This document shows, in pieces, positions 52,988 through 61,141 of a stretch of DNA of 64,000 nt. The DNA comes from a candidate division KSB1 bacterium (GTDB lineage: Bacteria > Zhuqueibacterota > Zhuqueibacteria > Thermofontimicrobiales > Thermofontimicrobiaceae), in NCBI GenBank assembly GCA_034506395.1, contig JAPDPQ010000006.1, positions 62,001-126,000 of the forward strand, written 5' to 3'. The stretch's first letter is position 1, and the number at the start of each line of letters is the position of its first letter. The translations under genes were made by a program, and so were the position numbers. Below the pieces are notes generated by a model. It was not told where the DNA came from, did no database searches, and worked only from the letters and a program-made list of their open reading frames with translations.

Positions 52988-54805
52988 TTAACCAGCTCCG
53001 CCCGAGGCGCCTCCAGCTCCAGCTCCCCCACCAGCAGCAGCACCGCCACCGACGCCCGCGGCACTGCTCATGGTAGCGCTCATGGCCGAAATCATCGTGC
53101 TTACTGCTGTGGCAAAACTCCCAGGAGAACCATGACTCGCTGCTGCCGCATACCAGGCGAAATAGCCGCCGCTTTGCCCAGAAGGAACCGCCGAGAGCAT
53201 CTCTTGCAATGCCTTCTTCCCTATTCCCAGGGCAATGCCATATACCACATATTGCTCCAGAGAACCCAGCATCTGCGCCAAGTCCATCTTGAAATGATAG
53301 CGCGATAAATAACTCTTCAACTCATCCAATTTTGTCCTGAGCTGTTTCACCTCTGGGGTGTAGCGAAGCACCGCAAACGAAAGCGGTATTAGCAAAATCC
53401 CAGTGATTGTCGCGATAGCACCAGGGACGCCGAACAGAGCCGCAATGACAATTCCGGCTGCAAGAATGCCCAGCGCGATCAGCGCCGCCAAAACTGTGGC
53501 CTTGACGCTGGCGCGGTCGTACAGCGGCCAATCACCCCATGCCTGTTTGATCACCCCTTTCCAGGGGGCGAACCAGCGCATGACCTTGCCCCGAGCATCC
53601 CGAATCGCAGCGAAATCGATCTGATGGGCCCCGCCAGCCAGCTCCTCGAACAGGAATTCCACCATGTCTCGTTCATGCGCTGCAAGCTCGTCCCGATGCT
53701 GATCGAAAAATTCCTGGTTCAAATGCACCCGATAATTGATCCGCTGAGCCTTGCCAAATAGCGATTGCTTTGGCTGGACGAACTCCTCCAAGCTCAAGAA
53801 ACCGCGACGCGCCAGGTCCAATAAGGTGGCAACCATGGCGCCAGAGTTGATCTGGCCGCTGTAGTAAACGTAGCTGGCAACCGCTGGTGGAAGATCTCTG
53901 GGAATTTCGGATGAATACCTGCCTGAACGCCGAACCGCATACGGCCTTCCAGAGCGATGATAGATCGCCACCAGCGCCAACACGCCCGCCAGCGCCAGGA
54001 TGATACTGAGCTCCATCGCCTGGCCTTGATATTTGGCTCGAAATGCCGCTCGCTGCTGCTGTTTCGCTCGCAAGGCATTCGCTTGCTCGGCCAGCAATCG
54101 TTCTTCTGCCATGATCCGCTCGCGCGCTCGTGCTTCGGTGCGCTTCTCCGCTGCTGGCACCCACTCGCGCGGAAATATGCATCGAACCTCCCAATAGGTC
54201 CCCGCTGGCAGTGGCATTGCCCAAAGACGTATCTCCCCATTTTCAAAGACCAATTGCCCATGCAGCGGCCCATGGGCCCATGCACGGACTTGACTGGTAT
54301 CCGCTGGCTCTGGTAATTTCGCGGTCACTTCCACTGCACCGATGCTTTGCTCATTTCGTTCCGAAACAAATTTATAGTAGAACTCCGCCACATCATCATA
54401 TACCGTCACTGCATCCGTCACCCGATAGCTAAGCCGAAACGTCCGTTTTTCATCTTTAGCCCGATAAAACCATTTTACATAGAATCGCTCGTTATCCTGC
54501 GAGATCTGGTAGCTCCCTGGTGATTGATCCGCGGCTGGAAGATAGCGTTCCTGGTTTTCGCTCAGCTCGAAATCCGTGACTCGTCCCAATTTTTTCAGCG
54601 GCAACGAATAATCCGCCCACCGAAAGCTCCCCCAGAACCGATAGCTGCGGTCTTCAACGATCCGGAGGCTGCCATCAGCTAACACCTCAGCCTGAATGCG
54701 GATCTGATCGATCGAATACCGTTTCCCTTTAGCTGAAATCTCAGCTACTCCTATTGCGACTGTTCCAATCAGGAACAGTGCGATAAATCTGAAAAAGGCT
54801 TTCAT
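52988..54805 (-). CDS. DUF2207 domain membrane protein
   Basis: 605 aa from ATG 54803-54805, supported by AGGAGG at 54815-54820. Signal peptide MKAFFRFIALFLIGTVAIGV; N-terminal DUF2207 beta domain (IRIQAEVLADGSLRIVEDRSYRF ... VTVYDDVAEFYYKFV); a coiled helix; one helix at about 290-305; cytoplasmic region with DLPPAVASYVYYSG and LLDLARRGFL; two further helices (LIALGILAAGIVIAALFGVP, TGILLIPLSFAVL); and a Gly/Ala-rich tail ending GGGAGAGGASGGAG. The C-terminal glycine tail is typical for the family. Function unknown, proposed in envelope processes. Confidence 0.88.
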   Translation of the reverse strand: MKAFFRFIALFLIGTVAIGVAEISAKGKRYSIDQIRIQAEVLADGSLRIVEDRSYRFWGSFRWADYSLPLKKLGRVTDFELSENQERYLPAADQSPGSYQISQDNERFYVKWFYRAKDEKRTFRLSYRVTDAVTVYDDVAEFYYKFVSERNEQSIGAVEVTAKLPEPADTSQVRAWAHGPLHGQLVFENGEIRLWAMPLPAGTYWEVRCIFPREWVPAAEKRTEARARERIMAEERLLAEQANALRAKQQQRAAFRAKYQGQAMELSIILALAGVLALVAIYHRSGRPYAVRRSGRYSSEIPRDLPPAVASYVYYSGQINSGAMVATLLDLARRGFLSLEEFVQPKQSLFGKAQRINYRVHLNQEFFDQHRDELAAHERDMVEFLFEELAGGAHQIDFAAIRDARGKVMRWFAPWKGVIKQAWGDWPLYDRASVKATVLAALIALGILAAGIVIAALFGVPGAIATITGILLIPLSFAVLRYTPEVKQLRTKLDELKSYLSRYHFKMDLAQMLGSLEQYVVYGIALGIGKKALQEMLSAVPSGQSGGYFAWYAAAASHGSPGSFATAVSTMISAMSATMSSAAGVGGGAAAGGGAGAGGASGGAG

Positions 54806-54868
54806 GGTAAATTGCCTCCTTTGTCTGAAAATGGTCAAATGAAATCGGTTATTCATAACCACCCGCCA

Positions 54869-55050
54869 ATTGTCGTTCCTGCGCATGCAGGCAACCTTCC
54901 CCCACTGTCATTCCTGCGCATGCAAGAACCCTTCCCCCACTGTCGTTCCTGCGTATGCAGGAACCCTTCCCCCACTGTCATTCCTGCGCATGCAGGAACC
55001 CCTGCATTGAGCCCCATTACTCATAGGATGCCTGCTTTCGCAGGCATGAC
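54869..55050. repeat. Array of family A hairpins (period about 35 bp)
   Basis: At least four tandem units of GTC[AG]TTCCTGCG[CT]ATGCAGG, each followed by aacccttcccccact, begin at 54871, 54906, 54940 and 54977; a divergent fifth hairpin GATGCCTGCTTTCGCAGGCATG lies at 55027. The rest of 55051-55608 shows no gene I can support. Confidence 0.85.
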
Positions 55051-55608
55051 CTTTTTAGTAAGTAAGCGACCAGTCAGTTTTTTCATTTTCACGGACTTCT
55101 TGGTGTTTCTTGGCGGAATATTTGTCCCTAAAAATTGAATTGCTTGTTTTGGCTTGCAACACAAGATAGTCAAAATAACTATCGAATGCAAGCAAAAATT
55201 TGAAGTTGGTAAGGCTGCCCCATTGAGCAAGCTTTGCACACATATTGTGCATTTTGCACCATTAGCGTCTTCCCTGAGCGAAATTCGTATATCGAAATCG
55301 TCATTGCGAAGCAAAAATTGTAACTTCCCAATCGTTCAGAAAGCAAGGACATGGATTTTGGCTCGTCGATCGCTCTAAATCACTCCAATAGAAATAGCCC
55401 CTTAGTAACCTTATCAGATATGTTCCAATGGGAGAGCACTCCCTGGCATAAGCTTTGCACAGAGAAAAAGCAGGCAGTCGGAATTGAAACCTCCATCGCG
55501 ATTCGTAACTGCCAGCCGAGTTTTTGATAGAAAAATGGACAAGTGAATGTGAACAGTCTGATTGACTTTGACCCAAACGATAGTTCCCCCAAACTCTGAA
55601 TGTGAATT

Positions 55609-55902
55609 ATGGACAGCGAGGTTGCGACCATGATCGATTATGGAATTTTGAAAAGGTTAGTGCTCGAAGTTTTTTCAGAGGACCCTTATACGCCGGTGAA
55701 AAAAGCGATCAAGCAAGTGGAAAAATTAGCTGCAAAGCATCGGTTTATTCCCTCTCCTGCTGGCAGCAGCTATAAAGATTCCTACCATCAACATCATCGC
55801 AAATCACGGCTATCGCCCGCCGATCGCCAAAATGTGATGCAAATTATTTGGAGCTTGATCCGAGAAAATTTGTTGCTCATTGGAGCAGATCGTCTGAATT
55901 AG
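55609..55902 (+). CDS. Small basic protein, unknown function
   Basis: 97 aa. MIDYGILKRLVLEVFSEDPY, a helix rich in Lys (VKKAIKQVEKLAAKH), then SPAGSSYKDSYHQHHRKSRL and a C-terminal helix DRQNVMQIIWSLIRENLLLI. A start at ATG 55630 is also possible (GCGAGG 8 bp upstream). Its stop is followed 60 bp later by an intrinsic terminator, which supports it being expressed. No family recognised. Confidence 0.6.
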   Translation: MDSEVATMIDYGILKRLVLEVFSEDPYTPVKKAIKQVEKLAAKHRFIPSPAGSSYKDSYHQHHRKSRLSPADRQNVMQIIWSLIRENLLLIGADRLN

Positions 55903-55964
55903 GACCCTTGCGTTATGCTTTCTCTTTCCTTGTTGTTCTTCTAAACAACTCCTTGTCGGTCGAC

Positions 55965-55999
55965 CAACGCCCGGGATTTCTCTCGGGCGTTGTGTTTTT
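55965..55999 (+). terminator. Rho-independent terminator
   Basis: CAACGCCCG (55965-55973), loop, CGGGCGTTG (55984-55992), then GTGTTTTT. Positioned after the gene at 55609-55902. Confidence 0.88.
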
Positions 56000-56560
56000 C
56001 AGAAGCCATCATCACCAGTTATTATTATGAAAGGATCATTTCAAATCCCTTCGCAAGGCAGTCCTTTTACTTATGATCGCATCCCCCATCCGAATCAACC
56101 GAGGAAAGCCCCAGGGCAGCGCATCAGGGGCGATGTTAATAGATTTCAAATCTATCGTCCCCAGTTTTAAAGGCGAGGACGTCTATAGCTTTCAAAATTG
56201 TCATTGCACCGCTTTAAAACCGTGCAAGGGATTGTTATGGTTTCTCAATTTGCTATCTCACTTATTTGATTAGTTTTTTTCCCATAGAAATTCCTATTCC
56301 ATAACCAAAAAGCTTAAATCGCTCCCAATCAGGAAAAAAGTTCAACACCAATCGCAGCAGTCTCTAACAAAAAACCAGTTGCTTTTTGTCGCAGTTCGTG
56401 CTATATTGCCAGAGGGCCATAGGCAAACTTGATCCATCAAAATAAACAAAAAAGAATTTAATCATGACAACAGATCGGCTGGCGGATGTGTCTGATGCGA
56501 CAGAGAACAAGCAGGGTGGGAGGAAAAGCCAGTCGCCAGCCATCAATTTCAGGAGCTGCC

Positions 56561-57217
56561 ATGGACAAAATTCGTCGCCTGAGACAAGCAGCCACCGAAT
56601 TTGCCCAACGCGTCAAGGATATCGAACCCGTCGCTGAGGTGGCGCTATTCGGCTCAATAGCCAAAGGCGATCCCTTTCCCAGGGACCTTGATCTGGCCGT
56701 CATCCTCACCAAATTGGATCAGATCCCTGCGCTGGCCCGTGCCGCGCGCAAAATGAGTTCCCACTTTCATAATTGGGACGTACTCGTGTTCGACTCTCAC
56801 CTCAACTATGTGGGGCGACTTTGCCATCGCCGCGAATGCCCCTCTGGATTGGTCAAGTGCATTGGCTGCGGGGACATCCCCTTCATCCAGCACATCCGCG
56901 GCTTCAAATTCATTCCAGAAAATTTCTATTCCTCCCCGTTCGAAACCCTGTTCAATCGCCATCCATTCAGCCAGTTCGTCCAGCAGCGGGAGCAATTCGG
57001 TATCGAAGAAGATCGCAGTTTCGAGCAATTTGAGGATGTCGTCTTGGAGTGCATGGAATGCGGGACTTTGTTCACCTTTAGCGCTGGAGAACAAAAATTT
57101 TTCAAGCAGCATGGTCTGGAGCAACCCAAACGCTGTGAACCGTGCCGCGAGCGGAAAAAGATGCTCGAGATCGGCCTATATGACTACGATGAAACGGCCC
57201 GATTTGAAACTCCTTAA
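56561..57217 (+). CDS. Nucleotidyltransferase domain with two zinc-binding segments
   Basis: 218 aa from ATG 56561 (AGGAG just upstream, favoured over an in-frame start 75 bp earlier). Residues 1-90: MNT-type nucleotidyltransferase with GSIAKGDPFPRDLDLAV (GSx..G..xDLD). Residues 95-115: CHRRECPSGLVKCIGCG, a Cys/His knuckle. Residues 175-215: CMECGTLFTFSAGEQKFFKQ and PKRCEPCRERKK, a zinc-ribbon of the zf-trcl type. A single chain with all three is unusual. The role could be nucleotide or protein modification; no partner HEPN gene is adjacent. 56000-56560 upstream contains only a possible structured segment near 56127-56215. Confidence 0.8.
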   Translation: MDKIRRLRQAATEFAQRVKDIEPVAEVALFGSIAKGDPFPRDLDLAVILTKLDQIPALARAARKMSSHFHNWDVLVFDSHLNYVGRLCHRRECPSGLVKCIGCGDIPFIQHIRGFKFIPENFYSSPFETLFNRHPFSQFVQQREQFGIEEDRSFEQFEDVVLECMECGTLFTFSAGEQKFFKQHGLEQPKRCEPCRERKKMLEIGLYDYDETARFETP

Positions 57218-57225
57218 GTTGACTT

Positions 57226-57271
57226 ATAGCCCAGGTTGGTAACCTGGCTTTGTAGCCCAGGTTGGTAACCT
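57226..57271. repeat. Tandem palindromic repeat
   Basis: TAGCCCAGGTTGGTAACCTG appears twice (57226 and 57250). Each contains the inverted repeat CAGGTTGGTAACCTG. It lies between the nucleotidyltransferase and MoaD-like genes, which converge. Confidence 0.8.
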
Positions 57272-57325
57272 GTCCCACAACTGCTAAAATAAAAGGTTGA
57301 CACCTTAACTTCCAATTTCCCACAG

Positions 57326-57556
57326 CTATCCGCCACCGACTGGTTGAAATAGTTTCACCTCATCCCCATCTGCAAGCGGCTGAGAGAAGGGCGCGCGGGA
57401 GCCGTTCACGGCCACAAAAGCGACTTGATCCATTGGGACCTTCAGCCGTCTCATGAGGTCGCCAACCGTGCTGCCCTCTGGCACCACTATCATCGCCTCT
57501 GGGAGATCGTTATTATATTTTTTCAATCCAGCGTGGAATATCAGTTTTGCCTTCAT
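57326..57556 (-). CDS. MoaD/ThiS-family sulfur-carrier-like protein
   Basis: 76 aa from ATG 57556. Beta-grasp fold: KAKLIFHAGLKKYNNDLP, VVPEGSTVGDLMRRLKVPMD, AFVAVNGSRAPFSQPLADGD and EVKLFQPVGGG. The C-terminal GGG end is the activated diglycine tail of ubiquitin-like sulfur carriers. Beside a tungsten AOR, such genes are thought to supply sulfur for the pterin cofactor. It lies 140 bp downstream of the AOR gene on the same strand. A ThiS-like role cannot be excluded. Confidence 0.88.
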   Translation of the reverse strand: MKAKLIFHAGLKKYNNDLPEAMIVVPEGSTVGDLMRRLKVPMDQVAFVAVNGSRAPFSQPLADGDEVKLFQPVGGG

Positions 57557-57587
57557 CAATTCAAATTCTCAAATGCTAACAACAAAA

Positions 57588-57710
57588 GGATTCCTGCATG
57601 CGCAGGAATGACAATAATTCCTGCATGCGCAGGAATGACATTCCTCTTACTCCTTACTGACCAATGACCACTGATTACTGATTACTGACCACTGATCACT
57701 GATTACTACC
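57588..57710. repeat. Family A hairpins and low-complexity ACTGATTACTG repeats
   Basis: Two close copies of ATTCCTGCATGCGCAGGAATGACA (each 20-odd bp and palindromic) lie at 57588-57640. They are followed by short-period repeats of CTGATTACTGA / CCACTGATCACTG at 57655-57705, just before and into the 3' end of the AOR gene. Confidence 0.8.
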
Positions 57711-59528
57711 CCCTGCTCCCTGACAAATCTCACTCAACCCCAATTCCTTGATCCGCTCCGGGGTTGGCACGCCATTTTCATCCCATCCCATTAACTGGTA
57801 GTATTCGGAACGCATGGCGTCTAATTCCACCACATGGCCTTTGGCCGGTCCTGAGGGCAGCGGCTCGTTCAAGCAGCGGCTCGGCAGGGTATCGTCCTTT
57901 TTCGTAAAGCCCTCTCGGACATTGAACAGCCGCGCCAGCGTGGTGGCGCGCTCGCCGACCTTTTCCAGCTCGCGGGGGTTACGATAGCCGAACCCGGTGC
58001 AGGCAGTAACCATCTGCCAGACCTCTTTCAGAGTGAAGCCAAATTTGGTAAAATAGCAGAGGATGGCGGAATCGATCACAGCGATGTCCAACTGGTTCAT
58101 TTTGAACAGGGCGGCTTTTCCGGCGATGGTCAACGGATCGGCGCCGCCCATTAGTTCGCTCAATGGCGAACCGTGCAAATGGCAGGCGCCGCGCTCAGAA
58201 ATGGCGTAGCTCAATCCCACGCCCTTGGCGCCCCGCGGCAGGTAGCCTGGCATCTCTAATCCCTTGACGTGCATGGCGAACGCCTCACTGCCGGGGAAAT
58301 TTCTGCTGAACTCGCGAACGCCGCGCTGCAATTTCTGGCCGATGCCCTCCCCAGTGCAGATTTTTTTGGTCAATGCCACCAGCGCCTCGCCGCTGCCAAA
58401 GTTAGCCTCAATGCCATCCAGATCGGATGCGCCCACCATGCCGCGTTGATACAGCTCCATCACAAAGCTGATGATCACCCCGGTGCTGATGGTATCGATG
58501 CCGTAATCATCACACAGGTAATTGACTTCGATGATGGCCTCGCGATCCGCCACGCCGCAATTGCTACCCACGGCGAAGATGGTCTCGTACTCTGGGCCAT
58601 CGATGCGGAAGCCATATTTTTTGTGCTGGGCGATCTTGGTGCAGCCGATGCCGCAGCCGAAACAGGCAGCCGATTCATTCCAATATTCCTGGCTCCAGGT
58701 CTCGCCCCAAAGTTCTTTATGCCCCTCAAATTGACCGCTTTGAAAATTCCGCGTGGGCAGCCCTCCGGCTGCATTGATTAGTTCCACGATGTTGGCGGTG
58801 CCGTGATCGCGCATCCGTTTGATCTGGGAGCTCATGCGCAACATGCGATTGGCGACCCAGACCATCTCCTGGAACAGAGCTGGATCATGCACAGCCACAG
58901 AGCCGGTTCCGCGGACCGCTACGCCTTTCAAATTTTTCGATCCCATGACCGCACCAGCGCCGCCTCTTCCAGCAGTTCGCAGATCGCAGAAAATGCCGGC
59001 AATGGGCGCCAGACGTTCTCCAGCCGGTCCAATCACCGCGGTTTTGAAATCCGTGCCGTATTTTGCCCTGAGCTTATCAGTGGCAGCCATGGTCCCCAGG
59101 CCCCAGATGCCATCTGCATCTTCCAGCCGCACTTGATCGTTGTCGATAACCAGAACTTTGGGCCGATCAGCCTTGCCGGTCATAATGATGGCATCGTATC
59201 CCGCCCATTTCATGGTCTGGCCGAAGAACCCTCCTGCATAGGAATCGAGGATCGTGCCAGTCGCTGGGCTTTTGGTGAACACGCCTAATCTTCCAGCGGT
59301 TGGTGCGGTTGTTCCTGTCAGAGGGCCAACAGCAAATATTAATGGCACCTCTGGAGCCAAGGCATTGATGTGCGGAGCAACTTCATTGTACAGCATCAAA
59401 CTGGCAAGACCCTTTCCGCCCAGAACCAACGGCATAATTTTTTCATCCAATTTCTCTGTCTGAAATTTTCCAGTTGTCAGATCCACTCTCAGAATTTTAT
59501 TCATATACCCGCGTTCGAGAAGGGACAT
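57696..59528 (-). CDS. aor: Aldehyde:ferredoxin oxidoreductase (tungstopterin enzyme)
   Basis: 610 aa from ATG 59526-59528 (AAGGAGA upstream), the family's usual length. Domain 1: GYMNKILRVDLTTGKFQTE, GPLTGTTAPTAGRLGVFTKSP and GGKGLASLMLYNEV. Domains 2/3 hold the Fe-S ligands CFGCGIGC (CxxCxxxC) and the late Cys in VIDSAILCYFTKF, plus CTGFGYRNP near the end. It oxidises an aldehyde to a carboxylic acid and passes two electrons to ferredoxin. It sits downstream of the aldolase-ferredoxin fusion gene on the same strand. Substrate range within AOR/FOR/GOR groups cannot be set by eye. Confidence 0.94.
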   Translation of the reverse strand: MSLLERGYMNKILRVDLTTGKFQTEKLDEKIMPLVLGGKGLASLMLYNEVAPHINALAPEVPLIFAVGPLTGTTAPTAGRLGVFTKSPATGTILDSYAGGFFGQTMKWAGYDAIIMTGKADRPKVLVIDNDQVRLEDADGIWGLGTMAATDKLRAKYGTDFKTAVIGPAGERLAPIAGIFCDLRTAGRGGAGAVMGSKNLKGVAVRGTGSVAVHDPALFQEMVWVANRMLRMSSQIKRMRDHGTANIVELINAAGGLPTRNFQSGQFEGHKELWGETWSQEYWNESAACFGCGIGCTKIAQHKKYGFRIDGPEYETIFAVGSNCGVADREAIIEVNYLCDDYGIDTISTGVIISFVMELYQRGMVGASDLDGIEANFGSGEALVALTKKICTGEGIGQKLQRGVREFSRNFPGSEAFAMHVKGLEMPGYLPRGAKGVGLSYAISERGACHLHGSPLSELMGGADPLTIAGKAALFKMNQLDIAVIDSAILCYFTKFGFTLKEVWQMVTACTGFGYRNPRELEKVGERATTLARLFNVREGFTKKDDTLPSRCLNEPLPSGPAKGHVVELDAMRSEYYQLMGWDENGVPTPERIKELGLSEICQGAGGSNQ

Positions 59529-59882
59529 TTTGATTCTCCTTGGGTCGTCATAGGTTTTACAAAGAATGAGAGAACTGTGGATTATCGGAGTAATGAAATC
59601 TATTATTTGATATTCGGTTTCATGGTCAGAATGTACAAAATGGTCCTCCCTATCTCCCTCTGCCGGCTTTTTCAGCAATGACTTTCTCCCTTGCAGGCGC
59701 TCATAGTCAAATTCTTAATGCAAAGCGGCTGTTCGTTCGAAAGATTGGGGGGGAATTCGTTTGATAGCGAAATAGCCATAACCGCTCGAATTCAAAGCCT
59801 ATCTGAAAAGTGAAAAAGCTGACCGATCGCTTATCTGCTAAAATCGACCAATTCGTTGAAAAAGGATTCTTCCATTTTGGCC
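59529..59882. other. Intergenic gap upstream of the AOR gene
   Basis: 354 bp between the AOR start and the end of the aldolase-ferredoxin gene. It is long enough for a separate AOR promoter. No hairpin with a T-tract or repeat recognised; a short frame of 72 codons there shows no protein-like pattern. Confidence 0.5.
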
Positions 59883-61130
59883 CTATTTTATAACAATCGC
59901 ATCGTACTTGCACCAGCGGGCGCATTGTGGATTACCACCGCACAGATCACAGATGACAGGATAATTTTCCTCGTCGAACCAGATGACTTCTGAAGGGCAG
60001 GCCTCGGCGCAGGCGCCACAATGAGTGCATAATTGCTTGTTCAACTGGATGATCCCGCGATCGGTGAGCGATAGCGCGCCTGGTTCACATGCCCGAATAC
60101 AGGCTTCGCACAACGTGCAAATATGAACTTTGTTCAATGGCGGCATCTGCTCAACCGGTTTGGACTCGATCCAGAGTCGCGCTCGTGCAGTGCCAAAGAT
60201 CTGATGATGCCATTGGGTGCAGACTGTCTCACAGATCAGGCAGCCGACACAATTTTGAGAGACCGCACGCAATCTGATCTTCTTGTCGCGCTGCGGCTCG
60301 AAGATCTCGTCGATGGTTTTGAAACCATGCACCAGCGCGACCAGATCCTCGACCATTTTTTTGGGGTCCTTAGCTTTGGTCACGTTACGACCAAATACCG
60401 TACCGCTGGCCCCAGCGCGCAATGCCTCGTCCACCAGCTCCAGCGCATCGCGAGGCACATCAGATTTGGCGCCGCCCAAAACCAGCACCGGCACCTTCGC
60501 TTGATCGACCAATTGTTTGAAGGTCATCACATCCCCGGTATACGGAATTTTCAGCGCATCTGCGCCGATCTCGACCGCAATCCGGGCCGAGGCGATTAAA
60601 ATCTCGGCGATGTTAACGCCAGTCACCATGCCGCCAACGGCCATGGGTTCGATGATTAACGGGAGGCCGACTTTGCGGCATTCCTGGGCAAAGATCGCCG
60701 CCTGCTCGATATTGATCGCTTCAAATTCATCACTATAGCCGATGAAATAGTAGATGGTGATGGCCGACGCGCCCATTTGCAGTGCATCTTTGGCGCGAGA
60801 GGTGGCCATCTTCCGAAATTTGATGACCGGCAGGACATTGCTCACATTGGCCCCGCCCAATCGGGGCAGATTCATCCAATCAGCACGAATCAGGATGGCG
60901 GGTTTGTCCTTGCCTTGAAACAAATAACCCAGACGCAGCGCAGTGCCGAACGACATCAGCACGCCATCGGCACCGCCTGCCACAACTTGCTCTAAGATTC
61001 TTTTTAACTGAATCACATTTTCAGTGGGATCGGACATCCAGCCGTGGTCCGCAGCTACGCACACGGCTTTGCCATCTTTGGGATTAAACAGTCGATTCAA
61101 TCGCGCAGTTTTGCCAGGGCTTGAATACAT
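59883..61130 (-). CDS. Class I (DhnA-type) aldolase fused to a multi-cluster ferredoxin
   Basis: 415 aa. Residues 1-270: class I fructose-bisphosphate/DhnA-LsrF type TIM barrel with CVAADHGWMSDP, PLIIEPMAVGG and the Schiff-base Lys in ADALKIPYTGD, then VPVLVLGGAKSD and FGRNVTKAKDP. Residues 290-415: a ferredoxin region with CVGCLICETVCTQWHHQ, CTLCEACIRACEPG, CTHCGACAEACPSE and CDLCGGNPQCARWC, the pattern of the AOR-associated electron carrier (about four [4Fe-4S] sites). Enzyme plus ferredoxin in one chain is unusual. It is 11 bp downstream of a second aldolase-like gene; AAGGA precedes the ATG. Confidence 0.9.
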   Translation of the reverse strand: MYSSPGKTARLNRLFNPKDGKAVCVAADHGWMSDPTENVIQLKRILEQVVAGGADGVLMSFGTALRLGYLFQGKDKPAILIRADWMNLPRLGGANVSNVLPVIKFRKMATSRAKDALQMGASAITIYYFIGYSDEFEAINIEQAAIFAQECRKVGLPLIIEPMAVGGMVTGVNIAEILIASARIAVEIGADALKIPYTGDVMTFKQLVDQAKVPVLVLGGAKSDVPRDALELVDEALRAGASGTVFGRNVTKAKDPKKMVEDLVALVHGFKTIDEIFEPQRDKKIRLRAVSQNCVGCLICETVCTQWHHQIFGTARARLWIESKPVEQMPPLNKVHICTLCEACIRACEPGALSLTDRGIIQLNKQLCTHCGACAEACPSEVIWFDEENYPVICDLCGGNPQCARWCKYDAIVIK

Positions 61131-61141
61131 GCGTTGTTTCC

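Noticed and set aside
54871-55000. Regularly spaced palindromes resembling a CRISPR array
   Set aside because: The 'spacers' (aacccttcccccact) are themselves repeated, the period is about 35 bp, and no cas genes are present; this is a REP-type array.
56073-56273. Possible RNase P RNA or tmRNA fragment (GAGGAAAGCCCCAGGGCA)
   Set aside because: Only a short resemblance to the RNase P 5' element is present, and the rest of the conserved core is missing.
59707-59925. A 72-codon frame in the gap before the AOR gene
   Set aside because: It runs into the end of the aldolase-ferredoxin gene in another frame and shows no protein-like pattern.
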